Numbered from the stretch's first letter, positions 9,532 through 18,692 are shown. The stretch is DNA of 64,000 nt from UBA8437 sp963582065 (GCA_963582065.1 CAUZRQ010000019.1:3269-67268); one strand, 5' to 3'. The notes: generated from the letters alone by a model not told the origin. A program made the numbers and translations.

Positions 9532-10383
9532 CTACCCGGCGTCAACGCCGGTCGGAGCGTTTTCTCGGAAGACATCCGGCGGAGTGAACTCGAACCGCTC
9601 GCTTCCGCTGAAGAACTCGATCGGATTGTCATAGACGATCTTCTTGATCTTCGACTCGCTTTGGCCGCGGCGTCGCAGTTCCATGATGAAGTCGGGGACC
9701 GCCGTCGGATTCGAAGGCCCCCAGTCTCCAGCCGAGTTGACCATGATCCGGTCATCACCGTACATCTCGATGATGTCGGCGGCACGCGAGGGCGTGCACT
9801 TGGTGACCGGGTAGAGAGTCATCGCGCACCAGAATCCCTCCTCACGAGCCAGACCCACCGTGTGCTCCTCGACATGATCGATCAGCACACGGCCCGGATC
9901 GACCCGGTGGTCCTCGAGCAGCATGTCGATGATCATGCTGGTGCCCTTGAGCTTGTCGTCGAGGTGCGGCGTGTGAATCAGGATCAACTCGTTGGTCCGC
10001 ATCGCCAGTTCGACATGCTCGCGGAAGATCGTGCACTCGTTGGGAGTGTTCTTGTTCAGCCCGATCTCGCCGATCCCCAACACTCCCGGCTTGTCCAGGA
10101 ACTCGGGGATCATCGCGATCACCTCACGGGACAATTCGACGTTCTCGGCCTCCTTCGCGTTGATGCACAGCCAGGCGTAGTGCTGCACGCCCGACCAATC
10201 CGCCCGGGTCGGTTCGAACTCGGTCAACTGGCGGAAGTAGTCTCGAAAACCATCGACGCTGCCACGGTCGAAACCGGCCCAGAATGCCGGTTCGCTGACA
10301 CCCACGCAGCCCATCCGGGCCATCCGCTCGTAGTCGTCGGTCACGCGGGAGATCATGTGAACGTGTGGATCGAAGAAGTACAT
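9532..10383 (-). CDS. TatD-like metal-dependent hydrolase (EboB-like)
   Basis: This 283-residue amidohydrolase-fold protein starts with the metal-binding FDPHVHMISR (H-x-H). It then shows GIGEIGLNKN (Glu ligand), LILIHTPH (His ligand), LIDHVEEHT (His ligand) and a late Asp in VNSAGDWGPSN. These match the TatD order of metal ligands, while overall it looks like the TatD-type member of EBO clusters rather than housekeeping TatD DNase. It sits between a small gene upstream and the phosphodiesterase-like gene downstream, all on the minus strand with gaps of about 18 bases, suggesting an operon. No UbiA (EboC), dehydroquinate synthase-like (EboD) or EboE gene is adjacent. Confidence 0.82.
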   Translation of the reverse strand: MYFFDPHVHMISRVTDDYERMARMGCVGVSEPAFWAGFDRGSVDGFRDYFRQLTEFEPTRADWSGVQHYAWLCINAKEAENVELSREVIAMIPEFLDKPGVLGIGEIGLNKNTPNECTIFREHVELAMRTNELILIHTPHLDDKLKGTSMIIDMLLEDHRVDPGRVLIDHVEEHTVGLAREEGFWCAMTLYPVTKCTPSRAADIIEMYGDDRIMVNSAGDWGPSNPTAVPDFIMELRRRGQSESKIKKIVYDNPIEFFSGSERFEFTPPDVFRENAPTGVDAG

Positions 10384-10401
10384 CGGCCTCCTCCGTTGGG
10401 T

Positions 10402-10692
10402 TTAGGCGTCGTCGCCGGGAGAATCGGACGTTTCAGTCGCGTCTGCAGTGTTCCAGCCCGACCGGTACGGGTCACTGAAAAGGACCTGGATCTGTTCGGC
10501 GCGGTTCAGCCCTGGACCGGAGAGAATCTCGAGTCCCTGCTGGATCCGTTCACGCCGCACGTCGTCGCCAACCGCCTCGGCCCCCTCGGACCGATCGATC
10601 CGATCCAGCGACGCCGCCAGCACCAGCAACCCGGCGCGGATGTCCAGGTAAACCTGGTCAAACACCTCGGTGGCATTCTGTACCGATTCCAT
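10402..10692 (-). CDS. Small conserved-looking hypothetical protein upstream of the TatD-like gene
   Basis: This is a 96-residue cytoplasmic protein that starts MESVQNATEVFDQVYLDI. A helical core (IRAGLLVLAASLDRID) is followed by charged helices and an acidic tail. I chose the ATG at 10692 because AAGGGG lies 6 bases upstream; the longer frame to 10818 has no such site and crosses an inverted repeat at 10732-10749. It is the first gene of a three-gene minus-strand group with the TatD-like and phosphodiesterase-like genes. No domain was recognised. Confidence 0.62.
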   Translation of the reverse strand: MESVQNATEVFDQVYLDIRAGLLVLAASLDRIDRSEGAEAVGDDVRRERIQQGLEILSGPGLNRAEQIQVLFSDPYRSGWNTADATETSDSPGDDA

Positions 10693-10731
10693 CACAAGCC
10701 CCTTCTGCCCGTACCCGGGCCACTCGGTAGA

Positions 10732-10749
10732 TTGTCGGACAACCGACAA
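10732..10749. repeat. Perfect 7-bp inverted repeat upstream of the small gene (possible operator)
   Basis: TTGTCGG, a four-base ACAA loop, then CCGACAA. It lies about 40 bases upstream of the start at 10692 and is not followed by a T-run on either strand. It fits an operator or 5' UTR hairpin better than a terminator. It sits in the 277-base stretch 10693-10969, where nothing else was recognised. Confidence 0.4.
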
Positions 10750-10969
10750 CACCCCTGTTAGTCTCGCCACGCGTTCGAAGGATTTCAAGAGGCTGAAGGC
10801 GGCGAGGCTGCCGACCAATCAAGCGGTGACGATCCTGTCGACAATGCCGGTTAGGTCATCTGGGTTGCCCTGTCTCCGGCACGGTCGAATTCCGTACGAA
10901 CCCCAATCCGCCGTAACCGGTGGGATTCTCGAGACTTCGGTTCCGAGCGAACCTCCGGGTCGAGACAAC

Positions 10970-11362
10970 TCACTCGACCGCCGCGGCCACATTGTCGGGA
11001 ATTCTCTGCACCTGCCCGTCCTCGTCGACACAGGCCAACACCGAACGGGCCGTCGCCAGCAACTCGCCCTCACCGAAAACCGAGTACTCGTGTTCCAGTT
11101 TCGCGGCTCCGACCTTTACCAGTCTCGTCACCAGCTTCAGCACGTCGTCGTACCGCGCCGGGCGGTGGTACCTGGCTTCGAGCGACACCACCACGAAATA
11201 CCTCCCGTCGGCCTCCATCTGGCGGTAATCGCCGCCCTGAGATCGAAACAACTCGGTCCGTCCCATCTCGTAGTAGTTGAAGTAATTGGAGTGGTGCAGA
11301 AATCCCATCGCGTCGGTCTCGGAGTACCGCACCCGGATCTCGATTTCGTGCTCGGCGGCCAT
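10970..11362 (-). CDS. Acyl-CoA thioesterase, 4-hydroxybenzoyl-CoA thioesterase/YbgC type
   Basis: This 130-residue single hot-dog domain has the family signature RVRYSETDAMGFLHHSNYF, with the catalytic Asp in ETDAMG, and ends with VLACVDEDGQVQRIPDNV. It would hydrolyse acyl- or aroyl-CoA thioesters in the cytoplasm; chain preference cannot be read from sequence. The ATG at 11362 is the only start that keeps the whole domain. It is monocistronic, with more than 200 bases to both neighbours' coding starts. The length matches the family (about 130 residues). Confidence 0.87.
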   Translation of the reverse strand: MAAEHEIEIRVRYSETDAMGFLHHSNYFNYYEMGRTELFRSQGGDYRQMEADGRYFVVVSLEARYHRPARYDDVLKLVTRLVKVGAAKLEHEYSVFGEGELLATARSVLACVDEDGQVQRIPDNVAAAVE

Positions 11363-11565
11363 GTGGTTTCGTGCTCGGAACCTGGAATCGCATGCGGAAG
11401 GGAGATCTCCCGCCGACCCCGATTATCGAGAACGTCCCGGCCCGAGGAAAGCGCCGCAGAGACAAGAACCGGTCCTTGAGGAAACCCGACAACCCACTAT
11501 TCTAATGGCTCGTTCGGCCGGCGACGGACCGACCGTATCCCAGGTGTTCTTGCAGACGAATCTCC

Positions 11566-13200
11566 ATGCTCCGCATCCTGGTCGCCGATCCGCTCGCCGA
11601 TGCCGGTCTCGAGGTACTCCGTCGCCACGATCAAATCGACTTCGAGCTGAGGAACGGGCTCGACGGCGAGGACCTGCGAGACGCCCTGTCGACAGCCGAC
11701 GGAGTGATCGTTCGCAGCGGCACCGAGTTGAACTCCGAGGCGTTGGACGGCCAGGAGCGTCTGCGGGCGATCGTACGAGCCGGTGTCGGCGTCGACAACA
11801 TCGACCTCGAAGCCGCCACCCGTGCCGGTGTGGTGGTGATGAACACACCGGCCGGCAACACCACCAGCACCGCCGAACACTCGATCGCCATGCTAATGGC
11901 ACTGACCCGCAACATCGCTCCGGCGGCCGACAGTCTCCGACACGGGCATTGGGAACGTAGCCGTTTTGTTGGCACGCAGTTGGCCGGCAAGACGCTGGGC
12001 GTGGTCGGCCTGGGCCGTGTCGGACTGGCCGTCTGCCTGCGGGCCCGAGGATTGCAGATGCGGGTGATCGGTTTCGATCCGTTTCTCTCACCCGAACGAG
12101 CTGCAGAATTCGGAATCGAGTTGCACCAGGACCTCGACTCGCTGTTGCCCGCATGCGATTTCCTGACCGTCCACACTCCGTTGACCGAACAGACCCGGGG
12201 ATTGATCAACGCCGAGCGGCTGGCGAAAATGAAATCGGGGGTACGAATCGTCAACTGTGCCCGCGGAGGAATCGTTGACGAGACGGCCCTGGCCGAGGCG
12301 TTGGCCAGCGGGCACGTCGGTGGAGCGGCGATCGACGTGTTCGAGAACGAGCCGCCCGGCGACCATCCCCTGCTGGCCGACCCTCATGTGCTGGCCACGC
12401 CGCACCTGGGAGCATTTACCGAGGAGGCCCAGGAATCGGTCGCCATCGAGGCCGCCGAGATCCTGGCCGGGTTCCTTCTCGACGGAGAAGTCCGTCACGC
12501 AGTCAACATGGCCCCGATCTCAGCCAACGACCTGGCCGGCATCCGGATTTATCTCGACCTGGCCCACCGCCTGGGCCTGCTGCTGGCCCAGCGGAATCGA
12601 ACCAGTGGCGTGCAATCGGCTGGCGTCGAGTACCGCGGCGAGGTGACAGAGAAGAGCACGCGGCTGGTGACGGCCAGCTTTGCTGCCGGGCTGCTCAGCG
12701 AAGCCCTCGATGCCGAGGTCAACCTGGTCAACGCCGAATGGTTGGCAGGGGAACGGGGAATCGAGTTGACCGAGTCACGGACGTCCGAGTCGGGCAACTT
12801 CACCACCCTGGTCCGGACATCGCTGACCACCGATGCCGGTACCCAAGCCGCCGCGGCCACCGTCTTCGGCAGCCGTTTCCTTCGCCTGGTTCAACTCGAC
12901 GGCTTCCAGTTGGATGCCTTTCTCGACGGCAACCTGCTGATCATCAGGCACCACGACGTGCCCGGGTTGATCGGGTACATCGGCACCGTGCTGGGCCGCC
13001 ACGATGTCAACATCGCCCACCTGTCACTGGGCCGCGTGCAAGATCAACCCGGTGGCGAGGCCCTGGCGGTGCTCAACCTGGATTCGCCACCCACCGACGA
13101 ATCACTCGATGCCCTGCAAGACCACGACGAGGTGACTGCCGTGGAACTGGTCCGGTTGCCGGCCGCCGGTGCACCACTGCCATGGCTGGGTGGTCGATAG
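11566..13200 (+). CDS. serA: D-3-phosphoglycerate dehydrogenase, long form with ACT domain
   Basis: This is a 544-residue enzyme for the first step of serine synthesis (3-phosphoglycerate to 3-phosphohydroxypyruvate, NAD-dependent). The substrate half begins MLRILVADPLADAGLE. The Rossmann motif is GKTLGVVGLGRVGLAVCLRA, followed by VRIVNCARGGIVDETAL (catalytic Arg region) and ATPHLGAFTEEAQ (catalytic His). The long form is shown by an allosteric substrate-binding-like domain (~residues 315-455) and a C-terminal ACT domain with HHDVPGLIGYIGTVLGRHDV, which suggests serine feedback control. It stands alone with about 200 bases upstream. Confidence 0.95.
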   Translation: MLRILVADPLADAGLEVLRRHDQIDFELRNGLDGEDLRDALSTADGVIVRSGTELNSEALDGQERLRAIVRAGVGVDNIDLEAATRAGVVVMNTPAGNTTSTAEHSIAMLMALTRNIAPAADSLRHGHWERSRFVGTQLAGKTLGVVGLGRVGLAVCLRARGLQMRVIGFDPFLSPERAAEFGIELHQDLDSLLPACDFLTVHTPLTEQTRGLINAERLAKMKSGVRIVNCARGGIVDETALAEALASGHVGGAAIDVFENEPPGDHPLLADPHVLATPHLGAFTEEAQESVAIEAAEILAGFLLDGEVRHAVNMAPISANDLAGIRIYLDLAHRLGLLLAQRNRTSGVQSAGVEYRGEVTEKSTRLVTASFAAGLLSEALDAEVNLVNAEWLAGERGIELTESRTSESGNFTTLVRTSLTTDAGTQAAAATVFGSRFLRLVQLDGFQLDAFLDGNLLIIRHHDVPGLIGYIGTVLGRHDVNIAHLSLGRVQDQPGGEALAVLNLDSPPTDESLDALQDHDEVTAVELVRLPAAGAPLPWLGGR

Positions 13201-13320
13201 CAGCCGGCCACCGCAACGAAGGAACCGCAAGTCCGGATGTGGACGCCTCGTGGTTGAACAACCGGTCCATTGCCGCCTAGAATTCATGCGTTCTCCAGCC
13301 TGGCAATAGGGTAGGTTTCG

Positions 13321-14001
13321 ATGGTGACCGAGGGTGCCACGGCTCTTCAGGCCCATGTCCTCACGCTCAACCGGGGTTACGTCGCCTTCCAGGTCATCGC
13401 CGCCCGCAGGGCCTTTTGCCTGCTCATCAAGGGGTTCGCCGAAGTCATCAGTGTCGAAGAGGGGCACTACCGGTCATACGACTTCCAAGACTGGCGCGAC
13501 GTCAGCGAATTGAAGCTGGCGTTCGACGAGCGGGACGATGACGAGGACTGGATCAACGCCGTCAACTTCGCGATCGAGGTGCCTCGCGTGATCCGCCTGC
13601 TGCGGTATGACCGAGTTCCACAACACGTCGTCAAGTTCAACCGTCGCAACATCTTCCTGCGGGACCACAACCGCTGCCAGTACTGTCACCATCGGTTTTC
13701 CGCTGCAGAACTGAGCCTCGATCACGTTGTCCCCCGCAGCCGGGGTGGCCGGACGACGTGGGACAACATCGTCTCGGCCTGCCTCAAGTGCAACGTCGTC
13801 AAGGGAGGCCGGACGCCGAGAGAGGCGGGAATGGACCTCGTCACCCGGCCACGCAAACCCACTCGCAGCCCGTTGCTGGCCCAGACCGTCAATTCGCAGA
13901 AATACGCCACCTGGCGGACATTTGTCGGGTCATCCGATTGGCCCGACGACGCGGCACGGTCCGAATCCGAGTCGATTCTGAGCGTCGTGGACTCAGTCTG
14001 A
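13321..14001 (+). CDS. HNH endonuclease domain protein
   Basis: This 226-residue protein has an N-terminal domain typical of bacterial stand-alone HNH proteins (LTLNRGYVAFQVIAARRAF...VIRLLRYDRVP) and an HNH/McrA-like domain at about residues 100-160. The HNH part carries RCQYCHHRF (CxxC), LDHVVPRSRGG (HNH histidines) and ACLKCNVVKGGRTP (second CxxC), so a zinc-stabilised nuclease fold is well supported. The biological role is unknown. Similar genes are common in Planctomycetes and other phyla without phage context, and no mobile element is seen here. The ATG at 13321 opens the frame. Confidence 0.85.
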   Translation: MVTEGATALQAHVLTLNRGYVAFQVIAARRAFCLLIKGFAEVISVEEGHYRSYDFQDWRDVSELKLAFDERDDDEDWINAVNFAIEVPRVIRLLRYDRVPQHVVKFNRRNIFLRDHNRCQYCHHRFSAAELSLDHVVPRSRGGRTTWDNIVSACLKCNVVKGGRTPREAGMDLVTRPRKPTRSPLLAQTVNSQKYATWRTFVGSSDWPDDAARSESESILSVVDSV

Positions 14002-14125
14002 GGTCCCACGGCGGGCGGTATTGCAAGCCCGAGAACCCGTTGGTAACCTCTGATCAGTCGGTCATTTTTTGCGGAATGGTGGCCTGTTGCGGCTCAGCTC
14101 GGCCCCGACCCAAGGACCTGCAGCC

Positions 14126-15079
14126 ATGAGATTCCGATTCCAAGCGTCTGCGACGTCGAGACGATCCGGCTTCACCCTCATCGAATTGCTGGTGGTAATA
14201 GCCATCATCGCCGTGCTGGCAGCGCTGCTGCTGCCGGCCGTGCAACAGGTCCGTGAAGCCGCCCGGCGAACCGAGTGCATCAACAACATGAAGCAGATGG
14301 TGCTGGCGATCCACAACTACGCCGACTCGTTTCACAGCTTCCCCTCCGGGTACATCAGCACCGGCAGTTCGCAGTACATCGCGGCGAACTTCCCCGAAGA
14401 GACCCTGATCCGACTGGGCAAGCCGATCAACGGCCAGAGCATGGCCGTCGTCTACGGCCCGCCACCGTCTCAGTACCAGGAGTGGCGATTGTCGTTCGAC
14501 TGGAGTTGGCAGGCGATGATCCTGCCTCAGATGGGGGCTGGTGGAACAACCGAGATCAACTTCAAAGAGTTCAAGAACAGCCAGAACAACCTGATGAAGA
14601 TACGGCGGGAAATGTCCTCCTACGTCTGCGGCAGCGCCAGCCTGGCGGCCCGCCCACCCGGTGGCTTCGGGTACTCGACCTACCGCGCCTGCATGGGCAC
14701 CCGGCCCACCAATGGCACGATGTTCCGCAACAGCCGGATCACCTTCCGCGACGTCGAGGACGATGACACCCACACAATCCTGCTGGGCGAATCCCTGATG
14801 GGCCTCTGGGGCGACGGCTTCAGCTGCTGCGCCCGCGTCGCTGACGACAACAACGACAACGTTCCCGACCGAATGGTCGGAAACCAGCCGCAGGCATTTG
14901 ACACCTGGTGGACCAACGCCGGCGTTCACTACTTCGGTTTCGGCAGTTGGCACCCCGACGTGGTCGTCTTCGGATTCGTTGACGGCCGTGCTACGACAGT
15001 CGCCAAGAATGTCGACTTCACGATCCTCAAGGCCATGGCCACCCGCAACGGCGGGGAACCGGTCACCCTGCCACGCTAG
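14126..15079 (+). CDS. DUF1559 prepilin-like surface protein
   Basis: This 317-residue protein has a type IV pilin-like N-terminus: a basic leader ending RRSGFTLIELLVVIAIIAVL (prepilin peptidase G|F site, Glu at +5), then QQVREAARRTECINNMKQM, the DUF1559 hallmark. The C-terminal H-x9-DG motif is present (SWHPDVVVFGFVDGRA). Planctomycete genomes carry many copies; they probably form pseudopilins or surface fibres. The ATG at 14126 has AAGGA 8 bases upstream and gives a normal short leader; the frame runs open to a TTG at 14069. It converges with epmA across a 4-base gap. Confidence 0.93.
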   Translation: MRFRFQASATSRRSGFTLIELLVVIAIIAVLAALLLPAVQQVREAARRTECINNMKQMVLAIHNYADSFHSFPSGYISTGSSQYIAANFPEETLIRLGKPINGQSMAVVYGPPPSQYQEWRLSFDWSWQAMILPQMGAGGTTEINFKEFKNSQNNLMKIRREMSSYVCGSASLAARPPGGFGYSTYRACMGTRPTNGTMFRNSRITFRDVEDDDTHTILLGESLMGLWGDGFSCCARVADDNNDNVPDRMVGNQPQAFDTWWTNAGVHYFGFGSWHPDVVVFGFVDGRATTVAKNVDFTILKAMATRNGGEPVTLPR

Positions 15080-15083
15080 CGGT

Positions 15084-16094
15084 TCAGGCCCTGGGAAACG
15101 GGAACGCCAGCACCTGTTCGATTCGGTCGAGCCCGAGCGTGCGCATCACCAGTCGGTCAAACCCCAGCGCCACCCCGGCGCATTCGGGCAGTCCTGACCG
15201 CTGAGCCGACTCGAGGCGGCTCGTCCGAGGCAGGTCCCGTCGACCGGCAGACGCGCGCCGCCGAGATTGCTCGACCACTCGTCCTGCCAACTCGTCCGCA
15301 TCGGTCAGCTCCTGGTAGCCGTTGCAGATCTCCAGCCCGTCAATGTACAGCTCCATCCGCTCCGCCACGTCCACCTCACCACGACGAATCCGCGACAGAG
15401 CTGCCTGGCTGGACGGAAAGTCATACAGGAACTCCGGACGGTCTTGCCCCAATGTCGGCTCGACCCGTTCAGCCAAAAGCAGGTTCAGCCAGCCGTCTCG
15501 ATCGGATGCCCCCAGGCTCTCGGGAACCGACTCCAACTCCCGTCCGGCCAGTTCGACCAACTCGTCGGTCGATCGCCCCAGCACCTCGACTCCGAGGGCC
15601 CTCGCAAATGCCGCGTCGTAACTCAAGCGACCAAATGGCTCGCCACTGATGGGACGCTCCATCCACGGTGGGCAGCGAGGAGCCACCTCCGCAACGCTCC
15701 GCACCAGATGTTCGACCAGATCCATCTGGTTGAGGTAGGTCGACCCCGGCACGTACCACTCGACAATCGTGAACTCGGGATTGTGCTGCGTCCCGAATTC
15801 GTCACGCCGGAAGGCACGAGTCACCTGGAAGATCGACCGGGCCGAATCCGCAACCAGCCGTTTCATGGCGAATTCCGGCGAGGTCTGCAGAAACAGCTCG
15901 TCGTCGTCCAGGCCCGAAACAACGAACGGATCGATGTGCTCGTCGACGCACACGTCACTCGAAAGCAACGGGGTCTCCACCTCGAGAAACCCGGCCATGT
16001 TGAAATCGCGACGCAGCCGCTCCAGCATCGCGGCCCGCGCCTCGAGCACCTCCCAATCCGCCGCCGGCCGCCAATCGTCCGCCGGTGAACTCAC
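15084..16094 (-). CDS. epmA: Elongation factor P--(R)-beta-lysine ligase (EpmA/PoxA/GenX)
   Basis: This 336-residue enzyme resembles the catalytic core of class II lysyl-tRNA synthetase without an anticodon-binding domain, the hallmark of EpmA. Class II motifs are visible: motif 2 IFQVTRAFRRDEFGTQHNPE and motif 3 GVALGFDRLVMRTLG. ETPLLSSDVCVDEHIDPF matches the EpmA N-terminus. It should attach lysine or beta-lysine to translation factor EF-P. Neither EF-P nor the aminomutase EpmB is in the window. The GTG start overlaps the stop of the upstream aminotransferase (GTGA), so the two are probably co-translated. Confidence 0.88.
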   Translation of the reverse strand: MSSPADDWRPAADWEVLEARAAMLERLRRDFNMAGFLEVETPLLSSDVCVDEHIDPFVVSGLDDDELFLQTSPEFAMKRLVADSARSIFQVTRAFRRDEFGTQHNPEFTIVEWYVPGSTYLNQMDLVEHLVRSVAEVAPRCPPWMERPISGEPFGRLSYDAAFARALGVEVLGRSTDELVELAGRELESVPESLGASDRDGWLNLLLAERVEPTLGQDRPEFLYDFPSSQAALSRIRRGEVDVAERMELYIDGLEICNGYQELTDADELAGRVVEQSRRRASAGRRDLPRTSRLESAQRSGLPECAGVALGFDRLVMRTLGLDRIEQVLAFPFPRA

Positions 16095-17401
16095 AGCTCG
16101 GCCCGAATCGCCCGTGCCAGCCGAGCCATTCCCTCGGCGAGCCGCTCGGAATCCTCGACGCCGAAGCTCAACCGCAACCGGTTTCGAGGCCGGACCCCGT
16201 CGACGCCGATGTAGCAGAGGTCACCCGGAACGTACATCACCTGCTCCCGCTCAACGGCCCGTTTGAACAACGAGCCGCCGAATCCCGCATCCACGTGCTC
16301 GGGAACGGTCATCCAGATGTAGAGCCCACCGTCGGGGACCAGCCAATCGACACCCTCGGCATCTCCGAGGTGCTTCTCGGCGGCACCGGCCAACACGTCT
16401 CGCTTGGTGGCATAGGCTTCCCGCAGGCCCTCGACGTGCCCGGCAAACAGGCCGTCCTCGAGCACGGTCGCCAGCAGTTGCTGGTTGAAGCTGGCCGAAC
16501 CGAAGTCCTGGTTGCCCTTCAGGTCCCGCACCGGCCCGACCAGGTCCGGCGGCAACACACCAAAGCCGACGCGGAGCCCGGGCGAAAAGCACTTCGAAAA
16601 GGTCTGTACCAGCGCCACCGTCTCGCCACTCTCGTCGAAACCCCAGGCACTCGGCCGTGGCGAACCGTCGTAATACAGTTCACGGTAGGCCGCGTCCTCG
16701 ACCACCAGCAGCCTCTGGTGATCCGAAAATCCCGCCGCGATCTCCACCAGTCTCCGCCGACGCTCGACCGCCAGGCTGACGCTGCGAGGATTGTCGAAGT
16801 CACTGACGACATAGATCATCTTCACCCGCTCGAGCTGGCCGTCGTGCTCAAGCGATTCGAGCGTCTGTTGCAGGGAATCGATCCGCATCCCTTCCCCGTC
16901 GGCGTCAACGGCCACCGCGCGGGCACCCAGGCCCGCCACCGTACTGAGCATCACGTAATACGACGGGTCGGCGATCAGGCAAATGTCGCCGGGATCAAGA
17001 ACCGCCTCGCACAACAGCGCCAGCATCTGCTGTGAACCGGTCGAGAGCACCAACCGGTCACGGTCGATTCCCAGTTCGCCAATCGCCACGCCCTCGAGCC
17101 CTGCCAGGTACTCCAGCAACAGGTCGCGGAGCCGCTGGGACCCCTCGGTCGTCCCGTACTGCAACCCCACCCGAACCATTGTCTCGTCGCCCAGCATCCG
17201 CTCGGCCGCCCGCCGCGTCACCTCCACCGGCAACGTCTGGGGATCAACCAGTCCGGCGGCCAAGGAAATGCACTCGGGGTGATCGACGGCCTGCTTCATC
17301 ATGAAGCCGACAACGTTGTCGACCGCCCAGTCTCGCCGGCGGCTGAAGACCGAGGCGGGGATCGAAGTCCCTGGCGTCTGCATCGTCATCGAAGAAGCCA
17401 C
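16091..17401 (-). CDS. PLP-dependent aminotransferase, class I/II (MocR/LysN-like fold)
   Basis: This 436-residue fold-type I aminotransferase has the substrate/PLP segments GLQYGTTEGSQRLRDLL and LSTGSQQMLALLCEAVLDPG, the Asp/Tyr pair near VVEDAAYRELYYDG, and the Schiff-base lysine in QTFSKCFSPGLRVGF. Overall it resembles the LysN/2-aminoadipate and MocR-type aminotransferase group but lacks a DNA-binding domain. The amino-acid substrate is uncertain. It lies 39 bases after sufS and overlaps epmA by four bases. Starts at 17401 or at the Met codons four and six residues later are equally plausible. Confidence 0.82.
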   Translation of the reverse strand: MASSMTMQTPGTSIPASVFSRRRDWAVDNVVGFMMKQAVDHPECISLAAGLVDPQTLPVEVTRRAAERMLGDETMVRVGLQYGTTEGSQRLRDLLLEYLAGLEGVAIGELGIDRDRLVLSTGSQQMLALLCEAVLDPGDICLIADPSYYVMLSTVAGLGARAVAVDADGEGMRIDSLQQTLESLEHDGQLERVKMIYVVSDFDNPRSVSLAVERRRRLVEIAAGFSDHQRLLVVEDAAYRELYYDGSPRPSAWGFDESGETVALVQTFSKCFSPGLRVGFGVLPPDLVGPVRDLKGNQDFGSASFNQQLLATVLEDGLFAGHVEGLREAYATKRDVLAGAAEKHLGDAEGVDWLVPDGGLYIWMTVPEHVDAGFGGSLFKRAVEREQVMYVPGDLCYIGVDGVRPRNRLRLSFGVEDSERLAEGMARLARAIRAEL

Positions 17402-17440
17402 CGGAAGCTGGCGAAAGACACAAACAGGCCACCACGTCAG

Positions 17441-18661
17441 TCAGTCGCGACGCAGTGTCTTACGTGCGTATTGTATGCCATCGACCAGAACGTCGATGTC
17501 AGACGAGTCGTTGTAGGGTGCGAAACTGGCTCTGGTGGTCGCAGGCACACCCAATCGACTGTGCAACGGCATCGTGCAATGGTGACCGGCCCGGACGGCA
17601 ACCCCCTTTCGCTTGAGCAATTCGGCCATGTCGTGCGGATGGACCCGTTGGTCGCTGAAACTCACGATCGCTCCCTTGTGCTCGACTGCCGGACCGTGAA
17701 CCAACAGATCGGGAATCTCCGAGAGCCGCTGTTGCGCCTCGGCCAACAGGGCCCGTTCGATCCTCCCGATCTCGTCGAACCCAATCCCGTCGACATAGTC
17801 AACCGCCGTTCCCAACGCGATCGCCTGGGCCACCGGCAGTGTTCCGGCCTCGAATTTCGCCGGCAATTCGGCCCAACTCGACTCGGTCAGCCCCACCTCA
17901 CTGATCATGTTCCCGCCGAAAAGGAACGGATCCATCTGCTCCAACCACTCGCGACGACCATAGAGCACACCGACACCTGACGGTCCGTAGAGCTTGTGTC
18001 CCGAGAAGGCGAGGAAATCGACCTGCGGATTCGAAACGTCGACGGCAGCGTGCGGCACGCTCTGGGCCCCGTCGACCAGTACCACCGCCCCCACCGCACG
18101 AGCCGCCTCGACCAGGCGTCCGATCGGATTGATCGTCCCCAGAACGTTCGACATGCCGGTGACCGCGACCAGTCGTGTGCGGGAACCGAGGCACTCGTCG
18201 AGGCGGCCCAGGTCCAATCTGCCGTCGTCGGTCAGCGGGATGTGTCGCAGTGTGGCCCCGGTCTGACGGGTCACCTGCTGCCAGGGAACGAGGTTGGCGT
18301 GGTGCTCCATCTCGTTGACCAGCACTTCGTCGCCTTCGGACAGCCGGGATCGCCCCCAGGCCTGGGCCACGAGGTTGATCGACATCGTCGTCCCGGAGGT
18401 GAATATCACCTCCTCGGGCCGCTCGGCTCCGATCATGCGGGCGATCCGCTCACGAGCCCCTTCGAGCGCCTCGTCGATCTTGACACCAAACTGGTAGACG
18501 CCTCGGTGAGCATTCGCATAGTAGGTCTCGTAGCACTCGCTGAGTGCATCGATCACCACCCGGGGTTTCTGGGCGCTGGAGGCACTGTCGAGATAAACCA
18601 GCGGGGTCCCGTCGGCCATCGGCCGGCCCAGGATCGGGAAGTCGTTGCGGATACTCTCCAC
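17441..18661 (-). CDS. sufS: Cysteine desulfurase SufS
   Basis: This 406-residue type II cysteine desulfurase removes sulfur from L-cysteine for Fe-S cluster assembly. The PLP lysine is in FLAFSGHKLYGPSG, the catalytic Cys in RAGHHCTMPLHSR, and NEMEHHANLVPWQ is the usual His region. The frame is open to 18766, but that would overlap sufU. I place the start at the GTG at 18661 (MESIRNDFPIL), because AGAGGA lies 9 bases upstream and homologues start there. It follows sufU by 31 bases, which fits the SufS-SufU pairing where SufU accepts the persulfide. Confidence 0.93.
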   Translation of the reverse strand: MESIRNDFPILGRPMADGTPLVYLDSASSAQKPRVVIDALSECYETYYANAHRGVYQFGVKIDEALEGARERIARMIGAERPEEVIFTSGTTMSINLVAQAWGRSRLSEGDEVLVNEMEHHANLVPWQQVTRQTGATLRHIPLTDDGRLDLGRLDECLGSRTRLVAVTGMSNVLGTINPIGRLVEAARAVGAVVLVDGAQSVPHAAVDVSNPQVDFLAFSGHKLYGPSGVGVLYGRREWLEQMDPFLFGGNMISEVGLTESSWAELPAKFEAGTLPVAQAIALGTAVDYVDGIGFDEIGRIERALLAEAQQRLSEIPDLLVHGPAVEHKGAIVSFSDQRVHPHDMAELLKRKGVAVRAGHHCTMPLHSRLGVPATTRASFAPYNDSSDIDVLVDGIQYARKTLRRD

Positions 18662-18692
18662 GACCGTCAGTCCTCTTGTCTCGGCATCGGGA

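Noticed and set aside
8260..10761. 833-codon open frame on the + strand
   Set aside because: It is antisense to the phosphodiesterase-like and TatD-like genes, has no family motif, and arises from high GC3 in the opposite strand. The minus-strand proteins carry clear catalytic motifs.
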